A stretch of DNA of 38,438 bases. Origin: Pseudomonas sp. TH10 (GTDB taxonomy: Bacteria; Pseudomonadota; Gammaproteobacteria; Pseudomonadales; Pseudomonadaceae). Of the stretch, positions 16,909 through 25,400 are shown one piece after another. How positions within the stretch are numbered: the first letter of the stretch is position 1; each line of letters opens with the position of its first letter. Below the pieces are notes generated by a model, which saw only the letters and a program-made list of their open reading frames with translations, made no database searches and was not told the DNA's origin. The stretch covers positions 1 through 38,438 of the forward strand of contig NZ_JAEKEG010000044.1 in NCBI RefSeq assembly GCF_016651255.1. The letters run 5' to 3'. A program made the position numbers and the translations under genes.

Positions 16909-17918
16909 TTCGGCAAGTCGTAGCCGTTGATGGCGGTGGCCAGTGTTTCCAGGCCATCGAACATCCGCAGGCTGGCCTGCATCGCCATGGCGTCGAGGAT
17001 GATGATGCGATTATTTTTCACCGCGTCCATGTTGCGCGTGACCGGGTCACTGCGCAGGAAGGCCAGTTTCTTTTCGTGGTCGTCAGCCGGGAAGCGGCGC
17101 CGATCCATACGGGCAATCACCAGGAATGTCGGGTTGGCCTTGGCAATGGTTTCCCAGCCCACCGTTGGCCATTCTTCGTCGGACTGCACCACGTTGCGCA
17201 CGCCCAGGGTATTGAGCATGAAATCGGGAATGCCCTTGTGACCGGCGACATAGGGATCGATATCCAGGCTGGCGCTGGAGAACCAGAACAGCGCGCTGGT
17301 GTGCTTGAGGTCCTTGTTTTGCACCATGGCAATGGACTTCGCCAGGCTGGCCTTGAGCTCGGCGTTCAACTTCTCGCCACGCGCCTGCACATCGAAGATT
17401 GCCGCCAGCTGGCTGACGCTCTTGTACAGGCTGTCGATGCGAAACGCTTCGAGACGCGTGCCGTCGGCGCCCACCAGGTTGTCCTTGGCTTCGCAGTCGG
17501 AAGGCATCAGGTAGGTGGGAATCTGCAACTCATGGAATTGTTCGCGGGTGCCGACGGCGCCTTGCGGGCCGACCATCCACTCCAGTTCCACTGCCACCAG
17601 CTGCGGGCGCTTGCCAATTACCGCCTCGAAGCTCGGCTCGTTGTCAGCCAGGCGCGGCACCTTGTCGTTCTCGGTCTTGTAGCGGCCCAGCACGTCGTTG
17701 AACCACAGCGAGGTGCCCACCAGCCGGTCGCTCAATCCCATGGCATAAAGCATTTCGGTGCCGGCCTGGCCGATGGTCACTGCTCGGCTCGGTGCCTGCT
17801 GGAAGGTCAGCGTGCTGCCGCAGTTCTCCACGGTCAGGGGGTATTGCGTCGGTGCCGCCTGGGCGAGGGCGCACAGACCCAGGCCCGTGCAGAGGGTGGC
17901 GAAGCGGGGCAGCAGCAT
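16905..17918 (-). CDS. Periplasmic corrinoid/siderophore-type binding protein
   Basis: A 337-residue class III binding protein (BtuF/FepB fold). ATG 17918 is preceded by GGAGAT and begins a signal peptide (MLLPRFATLCTGLGLCALAQA); a longer frame upstream lacks these. The N-lobe has the family strand pattern SRAVTIGQAGTEMLYAMGL followed by LVGTSLWFND, and the C-lobe ends VKNNRIIILDAMAMQASLR. First gene of the operon under a cobalamin riboswitch, hence likely to bind a corrinoid or a compound needed for its uptake, although BtuF itself is shorter. The usual outer-membrane receptor BtuB is not in the window. Confidence 0.88.
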   Translation of the reverse strand: MLLPRFATLCTGLGLCALAQAAPTQYPLTVENCGSTLTFQQAPSRAVTIGQAGTEMLYAMGLSDRLVGTSLWFNDVLGRYKTENDKVPRLADNEPSFEAVIGKRPQLVAVELEWMVGPQGAVGTREQFHELQIPTYLMPSDCEAKDNLVGADGTRLEAFRIDSLYKSVSQLAAIFDVQARGEKLNAELKASLAKSIAMVQNKDLKHTSALFWFSSASLDIDPYVAGHKGIPDFMLNTLGVRNVVQSDEEWPTVGWETIAKANPTFLVIARMDRRRFPADDHEKKLAFLRSDPVTRNMDAVKNNRIIILDAMAMQASLRMFDGLETLATAINGYDLPK

Positions 17919-18076
17919 GGGGCGATCTCCAGTTGAACCGTAAACGGAGCAGGGCAATACGGTCTGGAAACACATCATCGAACGCTGCCGCAAATGCAGT
18001 GCACTGCTGGTCACCAAGATGACCCGCGCGCCAAGGATGTCCTCCCCGGACACCCCGCCGGTTAGTGATTTGCTTG

Positions 18077-18238
18077 GCCGGCAGGTCTCCTGACTGGTGC
18101 GTCATCACCTGGCTCCGGCCTTCCCGGGAGCGATCCCAGTGGCAGTCGTGGAGCAGGCTCAGCACCTACAGTTGCGGGGGCAGTTCCGTTTAATGCTGCG
18201 CGAGCATCACGGATTCCCTATTAATCCCATGTGGAAAC
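18077..18238 (-). promoter_or_regulatory. Cobalamin (AdoCbl) riboswitch
   Basis: Read on the minus strand, the leader of the importer operon carries the conserved core of the cobalamin riboswitch: GGGAATCCGTG (18218-18208), ACGGAACTGCCCCCGCAACT (18190-18171), the B12-box element GCCACTGGG, CGGGAAGGC (18126-18118) and CAGTCAGGAGACCTGCC (18096-18080), in the canonical order. About 160 bases separate it from the first start codon at 17918. Adenosylcobalamin binding is expected to shut off the importer. Boundaries are approximate. Confidence 0.93.
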
Positions 18239-18318
18239 CGGCGGCGGCATGGTAGTCGATCCGGCTGCCCTTGGGGAACCCGCGTGCCCAATTCCCTCAG
18301 GAGCTGCGCAGGAGCGGC

Positions 18319-18360
18319 GTAGGAGCTGTCGAGTGCAACGAGGCTGCGATCTCTTGATCT
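18319..18360 (+). repeat. REP element (GTAGGAGCTG family)
   Basis: A single + copy, GTAGGAGCTGTCGAGTGCAA then CGAGGCTGCGATCTCTTGATCT, between the riboswitch and the VOC gene. It differs at a few positions from the copies at 7461 and 34957. Confidence 0.75.
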
Positions 18361-18378
18361 TGCCTTTGAGCTAATCTC

Positions 18379-18416
18379 AGCAATCCAGCAATCCAGCAAT
18401 CCAGCAATCCAGCAAC
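18379..18416 (+). repeat. 8-base tandem repeat AGCAATCC x4.75
   Basis: Four perfect copies of AGCAATCC (18379-18410) and a partial AGCAAC lie 28 bases before the VOC gene start. A short perfect tandem repeat just upstream of a ribosome site can change copy number by slippage and alter the spacing of promoter or leader elements. Confidence 0.85.
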
Positions 18417-18443
18417 AGCCCACTCCACCCCAGGAGCCCAGCC

Positions 18444-18845
18444 ATGTTCAGCCACATTATCCTAGGCGCCCGCGATCTCGCCGCCATGACCACCTTCTAC
18501 GACACGATCCTCCAACCCCTGGGCCTGGAGCGCATGCCAGACGAAAACGACGGCGGCCCACCGGGCTCGGGCTGGCAGTATCCGGGAAAGAGCTGGCCAC
18601 AGTTCTTCATCCAGCTGCCCTACAACGGGTTACCGGCGAACTGGGGTAATGGCACCCAGGTCAGCTTTGCCTGCCGCTCGCGCGAGCAGGTGCAGGCCGC
18701 CTGGTCAGCGGCCATCGCCACAGGCGCGACGGATGAGGGCGCCCCCGGGATACGCGCGCATTACTCACCGGATTATTTCGGCGCCTATTGCAGGGATCCG
18801 GAGGGCAACAAATTGTGCTTTGTGCATGCGGATGGGTTGGAGTGA
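18444..18845 (+). CDS. VOC-superfamily protein (glyoxalase-like)
   Basis: A 133-residue vicinal-oxygen-chelate fold protein built of two beta-alpha-beta-beta-beta repeats: MFSHIILGARDLAAMTTFYD starts repeat 1, and FGAYCRDPEGNKLCFVHAD closes repeat 2, with the conserved YxxDPxGNxl pattern. His4 and the Asp/Glu near the C-terminus are candidate metal ligands. ATG 18444 has CCAGGAG about 9 bases upstream. Cytoplasmic, single gene. Members range from glyoxalases to dioxygenases and resistance proteins, so the reaction is open. Confidence 0.9.
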   Translation: MFSHIILGARDLAAMTTFYDTILQPLGLERMPDENDGGPPGSGWQYPGKSWPQFFIQLPYNGLPANWGNGTQVSFACRSREQVQAAWSAAIATGATDEGAPGIRAHYSPDYFGAYCRDPEGNKLCFVHADGLE

Positions 18846-18875
18846 GAAGGCGTCAGTGCAGCCAACACAAGACGT

Positions 18876-19852
18876 CTAGTGCACCGCCACCTGCCGGCGC
18901 TCCCCCATCGGCGACAGACCAAAATAGCGGCTGTAGCACTTGGAGAAATGTGCCGGCGAAACGAAGCCGCACGCCAGGGCGACATCGCGGACCTGCGCCT
19001 CGCTACGCAGCAGCAACTGCCGGGCCCGGGACAGGCGCAGCTCCAGGTAGTACTGGCTGGGTGTGCGCTTGAGGTGTTTGTGAAACAGTCGCTCCAGTTG
19101 CCGCACCGACACCTCGTTCAAGCGCGCCAGTTCTTCCAGCCCCAGCGGCTCCTCGATGTTGGCTTCCATGATCGCCACAATCTGGCTGAGCTTGGGCTGG
19201 GAGGTGCCGAGCTTCTGCCGCAGCGGCACGCGCTGGCGTTCCTGAGCGCCTCGGGCGCGATCACACAACAGCAGTTCCGCAGCATGTGTGGCGATGTCCC
19301 GCCCGCCAGGTTCACGGGCGATCAACTGCAACGTCATGTCCATGGCCGCCACTCCGCCGGAGCAGGTGTAGCGGTCGCGATCGAGTTCGAACAACTGGTT
19401 GGAAATGACGATCCCGGGAAAGCGCTCGCTCAACGCCTCGTAGTCCTCCCAGTGGATCGTGCAGCGGTAACCCTTGAGCAGGTCAGCCCGGGCGAGCAAG
19501 TGGCTGCCGGTGCAGATACCGCCCAGGGGCACCTGCAGATGCGCCAGTTTGCGCAGCCAGCCGAGCAACGGTCGGCTGCTGTGGTTGGACACGATCGGGT
19601 TGGAGCCCACCACAAACAACATGTCGAGTTTCGGTGCGTCTTCGATCGAGTAGTCGGGCAGGATGCGCATGCCGTTGCTGGCGGTGACCGGCTCCAGGCT
19701 GGCGGCGATGATCAGGGTGCGGTACATCGGCTGGCGGGCGGCCATGTTGGCCATGCGCAAGGTTTCCACGGCGGAGGCGAAGCCGATGGTGGTGAAGTTC
19801 TGGATGACCAGAAAACCCTGGTTTTCACTGGCCGTTGTTCGTAGGCAGACAT
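18876..19852 (-). CDS. GlxA-family AraC-type regulator (DJ-1/PfpI domain plus HTH)
   Basis: A regulator with an N-terminal DJ-1/PfpI-like sensor (QNFTTIGFASAVETLRMAN, VPLGGICTGSHLLA with the nucleophile-elbow Cys, then SGGVAAMDMTLQLIA) and a C-terminal AraC double helix-turn-helix (LARLNEVSVRQLERLFHKHL and ALACGFVSPAHFSKCYSRYF). In Pseudomonas, this class (CdhR, GbdR, SouR, ArgR relatives) controls catabolism of quaternary amines, creatine-derived sarcosine or arginine, which suits its position beside creatininase. An open frame starts at 19859, but a better start is ATG 19852 (MSAYEQRPVKTR, with AGAGGA upstream) in another frame; one missing base near 19815-19819 would join it to GFLVIQ. I therefore suspect a single-base error there. 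Confidence 0.88.
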
Positions 19853-19880
19853 GGGCCATCCTCTTGTTCTGCGCTTGTAC

Positions 19881-19922
19881 AAATAAAAAAACCGGCCAGC
19901 TTCGTGGTGGGAAAGCGGCCGG
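19881..19922 (-). terminator. Rho-independent terminator
   Basis: On the minus strand CCGGCC..GGCCGG forms a GC-rich stem with extra AGC/GCT pairs, followed by TTTTTTTATTT. It lies 39 bases past the stop of the permease gene and isolates it from the downstream regulator gene. Confidence 0.8.
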
Positions 19923-19960
19923 AAAGAGGTGAACGGGGGGCTGCTTGACGCTATTGAACC

Positions 19961-21349
19961 TCAGGCGTTGCGGGTTTCAGGAGAAGCTGGCGCAGGACGT
20001 ATCCTGGCCTTGAAAATAGCGCCCATGCACACGATGGACAGGGTCAGCGCACCGGTGGCCAGCACTTCCATGCGGTGCTGAGGCAGAATCAGCATGACGG
20101 TCAGGATGCTCAGAATGCACAAAATCACCAGGTAGCTGAGCCACGGGTAGAACCACATCTTGAAGACGATCGGGTGTCCCGAGGCGTTCATCTTGCTGCG
20201 CAATATCAGCTGCGACACGGCAATCGCCAGGTACACCAGCAAGGCCACGGCTCCGGAACTGGCCAGCAGGAAAGCGAACACCTCGTTGGGGGCAAAGTAA
20301 TTCAGTGCCGTGGTCAGGAAGCCCACTGCGGTGCTGGCCAGCACGGCGATGTAGGGTACGCCGGAGCCTGAGGTTTTCTGCAGGATGCGCGGGCCGTCGC
20401 CCCGTTTGCTCAGGGAGTAGACCATGCGCGAGGCGGTATAGATGGCGGAGTTCAGGCAGCTGGCGACGGCAATCAGGACCACGATGTCGACGATCATCTT
20501 CGCGTGGGGAATGTTCATCAGCTCCAGCGCTCGTTGATACGAGCCCACTGTCACCAGCATCGGGTCATTCCAGGGAACGATGGAGATGATCAGGAACACC
20601 GAGACGATGTAGAAAATCCCCATTCGCCACACGACCGAGTTGGTCGCACGGGTGATCTGCTTCGACGGGTTCTGCGATTCGGCTGCGGCAATGGTAACAA
20701 TCTCGGTGCCCATGAAACTGAACACCGTAGTGAGCATCGCGCCGATGACGGCGGTCCATCCATTGGGCATGAAGCCGCCGAACTCCTTGCTGAGCTGGGC
20801 CACGCCACTGACGGTGGTCTCGGGCAGCCCACCCGCCAGCGCCAGCGCACCGATGGCGATGAACCCCAGCACGGCGATGACTTTAAGCATGGCAAACCAG
20901 AATTCGAACTCGCCGTAGCGCGCCACGCTGAACAGGTTGGTCAGGGTCAGTAGCCCGGTGACCGCTATGGCGAACTCCCAAGTCTGGATGGACGGGAACC
21001 AGGCGTGGAGGATGGCGGCGGCAGCGATGGCTTCGATGGGAATCACCAGCACCCAGAACCACCAATAGAGCCAGCCGATGGTGAAGCCGGCACTGCGGCC
21101 CATGGCGCGTTCGGCGTAGGTGGAAAACGACCCGGTGTCGGGCGAGGCCACAGCCATTTCGCCAAGCATGCGCATGACCAGCACCACCAGGGTGCCGGAA
21201 AATATATACGCCAGGATCGCCGCAGGTCCGGCCGACGCGATGGCGTGGCCCGAGCCGATGAACAGGCCGGCGCCAATGGCTCCGGCGATGGACAACATGG
21301 TGACGTGACGCTGCTTGAGGCCTGGCGCCAGAGTTGAGGAACTGGACAT
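19961..21349 (-). CDS. APC-family amino acid/GABA-type permease
   Basis: A 462-residue twelve-helix secondary transporter of the amino acid/polyamine/organocation superfamily. It follows E. coli GabP closely in its conserved blocks (LKQRHVTMLSIAGAIGAGLF, SPDTGSFSTYAERAMGR, GWLYWWFWVLVIP, TNLFSVARYGEFEFW, FSFMGTEIVTIAAAES). ATG 21349 is used; the 23 upstream codons are not permease-like. It imports an amino acid or related zwitterion by proton symport. Although sequence suggests GABA, it is the gene immediately downstream of creatininase on the same strand (92-base gap), so creatine, creatinine or a guanidino compound are alternatives. Ends at a clear terminator. Confidence 0.92.
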   Translation of the reverse strand: MSSSSTLAPGLKQRHVTMLSIAGAIGAGLFIGSGHAIASAGPAAILAYIFSGTLVVLVMRMLGEMAVASPDTGSFSTYAERAMGRSAGFTIGWLYWWFWVLVIPIEAIAAAAILHAWFPSIQTWEFAIAVTGLLTLTNLFSVARYGEFEFWFAMLKVIAVLGFIAIGALALAGGLPETTVSGVAQLSKEFGGFMPNGWTAVIGAMLTTVFSFMGTEIVTIAAAESQNPSKQITRATNSVVWRMGIFYIVSVFLIISIVPWNDPMLVTVGSYQRALELMNIPHAKMIVDIVVLIAVASCLNSAIYTASRMVYSLSKRGDGPRILQKTSGSGVPYIAVLASTAVGFLTTALNYFAPNEVFAFLLASSGAVALLVYLAIAVSQLILRSKMNASGHPIVFKMWFYPWLSYLVILCILSILTVMLILPQHRMEVLATGALTLSIVCMGAIFKARIRPAPASPETRNA

Positions 21350-21440
21350 GAGACTTACCCTTTTTTTGTTGTATTTGAGAGGGTGAAGCGTTAACCGCAG
21401 TGTTACCTGGTCGGGCACGTCCGTGCGCTGTTCAAGTCAT

Positions 21441-22213
21441 TCAAGCGAAGGCTTCGCGTACCGCAGCGCTGATACCGGACACGCAGACGTCGAGGATCAA
21501 CTGGCCTTTCTCGCGGCTGGAACCTTTAGGCGAAGACAGCGTGCCGCACGCGGGCGTGCGCTCTGGGATGATCGGGAAGACGTCGTAGGGCGGGAAGGTG
21601 GCGGGGGATGATCCACCGCCCGGTCGAGATCGACCTTGTCCGGGTGCAAGGCCAGCATCAGCGAAGTTTCGAAGACGCCGCCGTGCTCGATATCCCAGCC
21701 GAGGAAGCCCTCGGGGTACAGCTTGGCTATGACGGCCGGATCGTTGACGAAATCCCAGTAGGACAGCACCACCACCTTGAAGTCGGTGATGCCGCCATAG
21801 CGCAGTTCGCGCAGCGCCAGGTCGATGCCCTCGACGATGAACATCGAGTTTTCAAAATGCCCATTCATCAGCACCAGCTTGCGCGCTCCGTGGCGTGCCA
21901 GCTCGCGAATGATGTCCTGCACGGTGTGGGTGAGGGTGGCGCCATCGAGGCTGGTGGTGCCAGGAAAGTGATTGCCACCGCCGGATTTCTGCTGGGACTT
22001 GTAGCCGTACGCCAGTGCGGGCAACACCAGGCCACTGACGTTATGCGCCACCGCCTTGCAGATCGCGGTGGGCAGCAGGACATCGACCTCCATGCACATG
22101 TGGTGTCCGTGCTGCTCCAGAGCGCCCACCGGCAGGAAGATCGGGCAGCCGGTCGCGACTTTTGCCGCGTATTCCGGCCAGGTGAGTTCTCCAATGACGA
22201 CGCTGTTGTTCAT
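21441..22213 (-). CDS. crnA: Creatininase (creatinine amidohydrolase), frameshifted near the C-terminus
   Basis: Hydrolyses creatinine to creatine using two metal ions. It matches Pseudomonas creatininase closely: Glu33, His35, Asp44, His119 and Glu121 correspond to the known binuclear metal ligands (E34, H36, D45, H120, E122), with blocks VGALEQHGHHMCMEVDVLLP and SGGGNHFPGTTSLDGATL intact. ATG 22213 aligns with the family start and has GGGTG 5 bases upstream. As written, the frame degenerates after DHPP; adding one base to the C5 run (G5 at 21603-21607, + strand) restores TFPPYDVFPIIPERTPACG and a stop at 21441, giving 257 residues (family about 260). No creatinase follows. I infer a sequence error, not a pseudogene. 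Confidence 0.9.
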
Positions 22214-22501
22214 CTGTACACCCATCTAAGTAATTGACCCACAGGTCATTTTCAGGCCGTGGTGGGTAAAACGATTCGATCAGATTGGCAGGTGGCAGAT
22301 TTGTCCAAATACGACCCGTAGTTGGCATTACGGCCTCATGCAGCTCCTTGTGGCGGCCACAGGTCGGGTCTGATCAATTGCAGGTCGGGCGTGCACAAAA
22401 AACACTGATGGCGATCTGCTGCAATGCTGCCAGCCAGCCAAGGATGCGTGGGCTTGGCCGCGACACGGATGAGGCACTTCCAACACCCGGGGAAACATGT
22501 C

Positions 22502-23628
22502 ATGAACAAGCGCATCGACCTTTCACGCCGTACCTTCCTCAAGACTTCCGGCATCCTCGCAGGCACCGCGGCGCTGTGCGGCTTGCTACCGGCGAGAAGC
22601 TTCGCCGCTGCGGAAAAAGAACTGGTCATCCTGGCGTGGGCCGGGCACGCCGAGCCGGACATCGTTGCCGATTTCGAGCGCCAGTACGGGGTCAAGGTCC
22701 GGGCCAAGTACTACACCGGCGGCGACAACATGCTGGGGCTGATCTCGCAATCGCCGCCCGGCACCTTTGACCTGATCCTGTCCGATGCTGAATACGTGCA
22801 ACAACTCAATGCTGCCGAATACATCGAGCAACTTGATCCGGCGGATTACCCCTTTGATGATTTCTACCCCGAGTTCCAGCATTTTCCAGGGCACTGGCAG
22901 GGCGACAAGCTTTATTCGGTGCTGATCCGCTTCGGATTCCTGGGCATTGCCTACAACACTCAACTGGTTCCCGAAGCCAAGGTGCAAAGCTACGACCTGT
23001 TCTGGGACGAAAGCCTCAAGGGCAAGGTCGGGCACTTCGACTGGCACCTGCCCAACCTGGGGCAGATCAGCCTGCTTGACGGCAACGCGCGGCCTTACGA
23101 CATCGATGCCGCGCATTGGCAAAGCGTGCAGCAGAAACTCATGAGCCTGCGCCCGCAAATCGGCGGCTTCTTCGATTATGGCGGGACCTTTTCTTCGCTG
23201 AAAAACGGCCAGGTGCATGCCATGTGCGGCATTGGCGACTGGATCACCGGGGTCCTGCAGCGCGCCGGCGCTCCGGTAAAAACCGTGTTGCCCAAGGAGG
23301 GCGGGCTGCAATGGACGGAGTCCTACTGCATCGCCCGGAAAGCCCACAGCCCGGATCTGGCGAAGAAGTTCATCCAGTACATCACCTCACCCCAGGGCCA
23401 GGTCAAGTCGGCAAAAATGGCCGCGTACCCCGCGCTTATTCCCAGTAAAAAGGTTGGGAGCTGCTCAACCAGTCCGATCTCGCCGAAGCCAGGCGCCAGG
23501 GCATGGTGCTGGGACAACGCAACGTCATGGATGACATCCGCGACGGCCGCATCAAGTATCGCGAGCTGCCGGTCCAGCAGAGCCTGGAAGACTGGAACGA
23601 CTTCTGGTCGCAATACAAGGGTGCCTGA
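22502..23628 (+). CDS. Polyamine-type ABC binding protein with Tat signal (frameshifted)
   Basis: A periplasmic solute-binding protein of the PotD/spermidine-putrescine family, about 375 residues after repair. Its N-terminus carries a twin-arginine signal (SRRTFLKTSG, Arg9-Arg10, hydrophobic stretch, then FAAAEKE), so it should be exported folded. Family signatures: YGVKVRAKYYTGGDNMLG, FDLILSDAEYV and GFLGIAYNTQL. As written, the frame runs on into permease sequence; the true tail (ELLNQSDLAEARRQGMVLGQ.. ending WSQYKGA) is one frame away, with a missing G near 23451 (PSKKGWELL). It begins the divergent ABC operon opposite creatininase. The ligand is probably an amine. Confidence 0.88.
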
Positions 23629-23651
23629 CAACACGCGTGGAGAAGGTGGCA

Positions 23652-24571
23652 ATGATTTCAGACAAGTTGAAGACTTCACCGCCGGTACTGTCCGACAGCA
23701 GCCCCGCCATACGCCAGCGCACCACCAGGAAGGCCGTGCACGTGCCGTGGTTCGGGCTGTGTTTTTCGCTGCCGATCCTGATCTGGCAACTGGTTTTTTC
23801 GTGTTTCCGCTGGCCTTCCTGGTGGCGATCAGTTTCTGGGTGGTGCGCAACTTTCGGATGGTGCCGACCTTCGAGTGGCTGAACTGGAGCTACATGTTCA
23901 GCCGCGGGTTCTTCTGGGACGCCTATGTGCACACCCTGGCCATGGCGGCGGGCGCCACTGTACTGGTCAGCCTGGTGGCGTTTCCGTGTGCCTACACCAT
24001 TGCCTTCAAGTTTCGCGATTCTGCCCGGCAGCTACTGGTACTGCTGCTGATCACGCCGTTTTTCACCAGTTATCTGGTGCGCACGTATTCGTGGCAGGTG
24101 TTCCTGAGCGACAACGGGATTCTCAACGCGGCGCTGGGGCTGCTCGGCATCGGCTCGGTGGCCATGTTGAACACCACCGTCGGCACCTATGTCGGCTACT
24201 TCACCCTGTGCCTGCCCCTGGTGGTGCTGCTGCAATTGTTCAGCCTGATGTACATCGATCGTTCGTTGATCGAGGCCGCGCACAACCTCGGCAGCGGGCG
24301 TTGGCGCACCGTGCTGCTGGTGGTCATACCTTCGGCGCGGATTGGCATCGTCGTGGCGGCGCTGTTCTGTTTCATCCTGACCTTCGGTGATTTTGTCAGC
24401 CCGCTGTACCTGGGCGGCGGTCAACCACCGACCCTCAGCACCCTGATCACCGACACCACCAAGTCCGGTCAGCAATGGCCCCGTGCAGCGGTGATTGCGA
24501 CGGTCATGATCATCACGCTGCTGATCACGGCCTTTGCTGCGGTTCGCTTTGCTTATCGGAGACGCCCATGA
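23652..24571 (+). CDS. ABC permease, PotB-like (frameshifted)
   Basis: An inner-membrane permease of a polyamine-type importer, about 306 residues after repair, with six or more hydrophobic helices and the cytoplasmic EAA loop IEAAHNLGSGRWRTVLLVVI that docks on the ATPase. ATG 23652 has GGAGAAGG 7-14 bases upstream; GTG 23637 is a weaker option. A run of six T at 23794-23799 lacks one T: with it, ILIWQLVFFVFPLAFLVAI reads through in one frame. The gene ends in an ATGA overlap with the next permease, showing tight coupling. The N-terminal 40 residues are polar and variable, as in PotB homologues. Confidence 0.88.
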
Positions 24572-25356
24572 ACGAGCATCGCCTGATCAACTTCCTGCTG
24601 CGCAGCTTTGTCGTGCTGGTGTTCATGTTCATCTTCACGCCCATTGCCGGCAGCTTTGTGTTCTCGTTCAATATCGACCGCTTTCCATCCTTGCCCCTGG
24701 GCGGTTTCAGCCTGCACTGGTACGAGGTCATCGCTGCGGATCCGGCAGTCTGGCAGGCGTTCAGGAACAGTCTGCTGGTGGGCGTGGTGGTGTCACTGGT
24801 TTCGACTCTATTGGGTTTCACTGCGGCCTATACCGACTTTCGTTACCAGTTTTTCGGCAAGTCGATCTACATGGCACTCGCGACGCTGCCGCCGACCATT
24901 CCGGTGGTGATCATGGGCCTGGCGATGCTGGCGTTCCTTTCCCGGGTAGGTCTGTCAGGGTCGATCTACGCAGTGATGATCAGCCATATCGTGATGTGCA
25001 CGCCGTTCGCCATGGCAGTCATCCGCATGCGGCTGGCGCAGATGGATCCCCATATCGAGGCGGCGGCGTGGAACCTGGGAGCCAACCAGTGGAAGGCCAT
25101 GCGCTTCGTGATCCTGCCATTCACTGCGCCGAGCATCTTCGCCGCGTTGTTCGTGACCATGGCAGTGTCCTTCGACGAGTTCGCGGTGGCCTGGTTCGTC
25201 TCGGGCCTGAACGAGACCGTTCCGGTGCGCATCCTCAATACCTTGCAAGGCCAGGTGAGCCCGACCATCAACGCCATCGGCACGATTGTCTTCATTACCA
25301 CCATGAGCCTGGTGATCTTCGCGCAAATGCTGTTGATGCGTCGGCGCAACGCCTGA
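24568..25356 (+). CDS. ABC permease, PotC-like
   Basis: Second permease subunit, 262 residues, with six predicted helices, the family opening (LINFLLRSFVVLVFMFIFTP), the YNxxxxxxP-type region SFNIDRFPSLPLGGFSLHWY and the EAA loop IEAAAWNLGANQWKAMRFVI. ATG 24568 overlaps the upstream stop by 4 bases and follows GGAGA. The frame is intact. Pairs with the PotB-like subunit to form the heterodimeric channel. Confidence 0.93.
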   Translation: MNEHRLINFLLRSFVVLVFMFIFTPIAGSFVFSFNIDRFPSLPLGGFSLHWYEVIAADPAVWQAFRNSLLVGVVVSLVSTLLGFTAAYTDFRYQFFGKSIYMALATLPPTIPVVIMGLAMLAFLSRVGLSGSIYAVMISHIVMCTPFAMAVIRMRLAQMDPHIEAAAWNLGANQWKAMRFVILPFTAPSIFAALFVTMAVSFDEFAVAWFVSGLNETVPVRILNTLQGQVSPTINAIGTIVFITTMSLVIFAQMLLMRRRNA

Positions 25357-25400
25357 CCGCGACGAGCGCCCCTACACCCTCCAACCCGAAGGACTACGCC

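Noticed and set aside
22424..24571. Single 715-codon frame joining binding protein and permease
   Set aside because: Not a natural fusion: it results from one frame break in each gene. The restored stop at 23628 and ribosome site before 23652 separate them.
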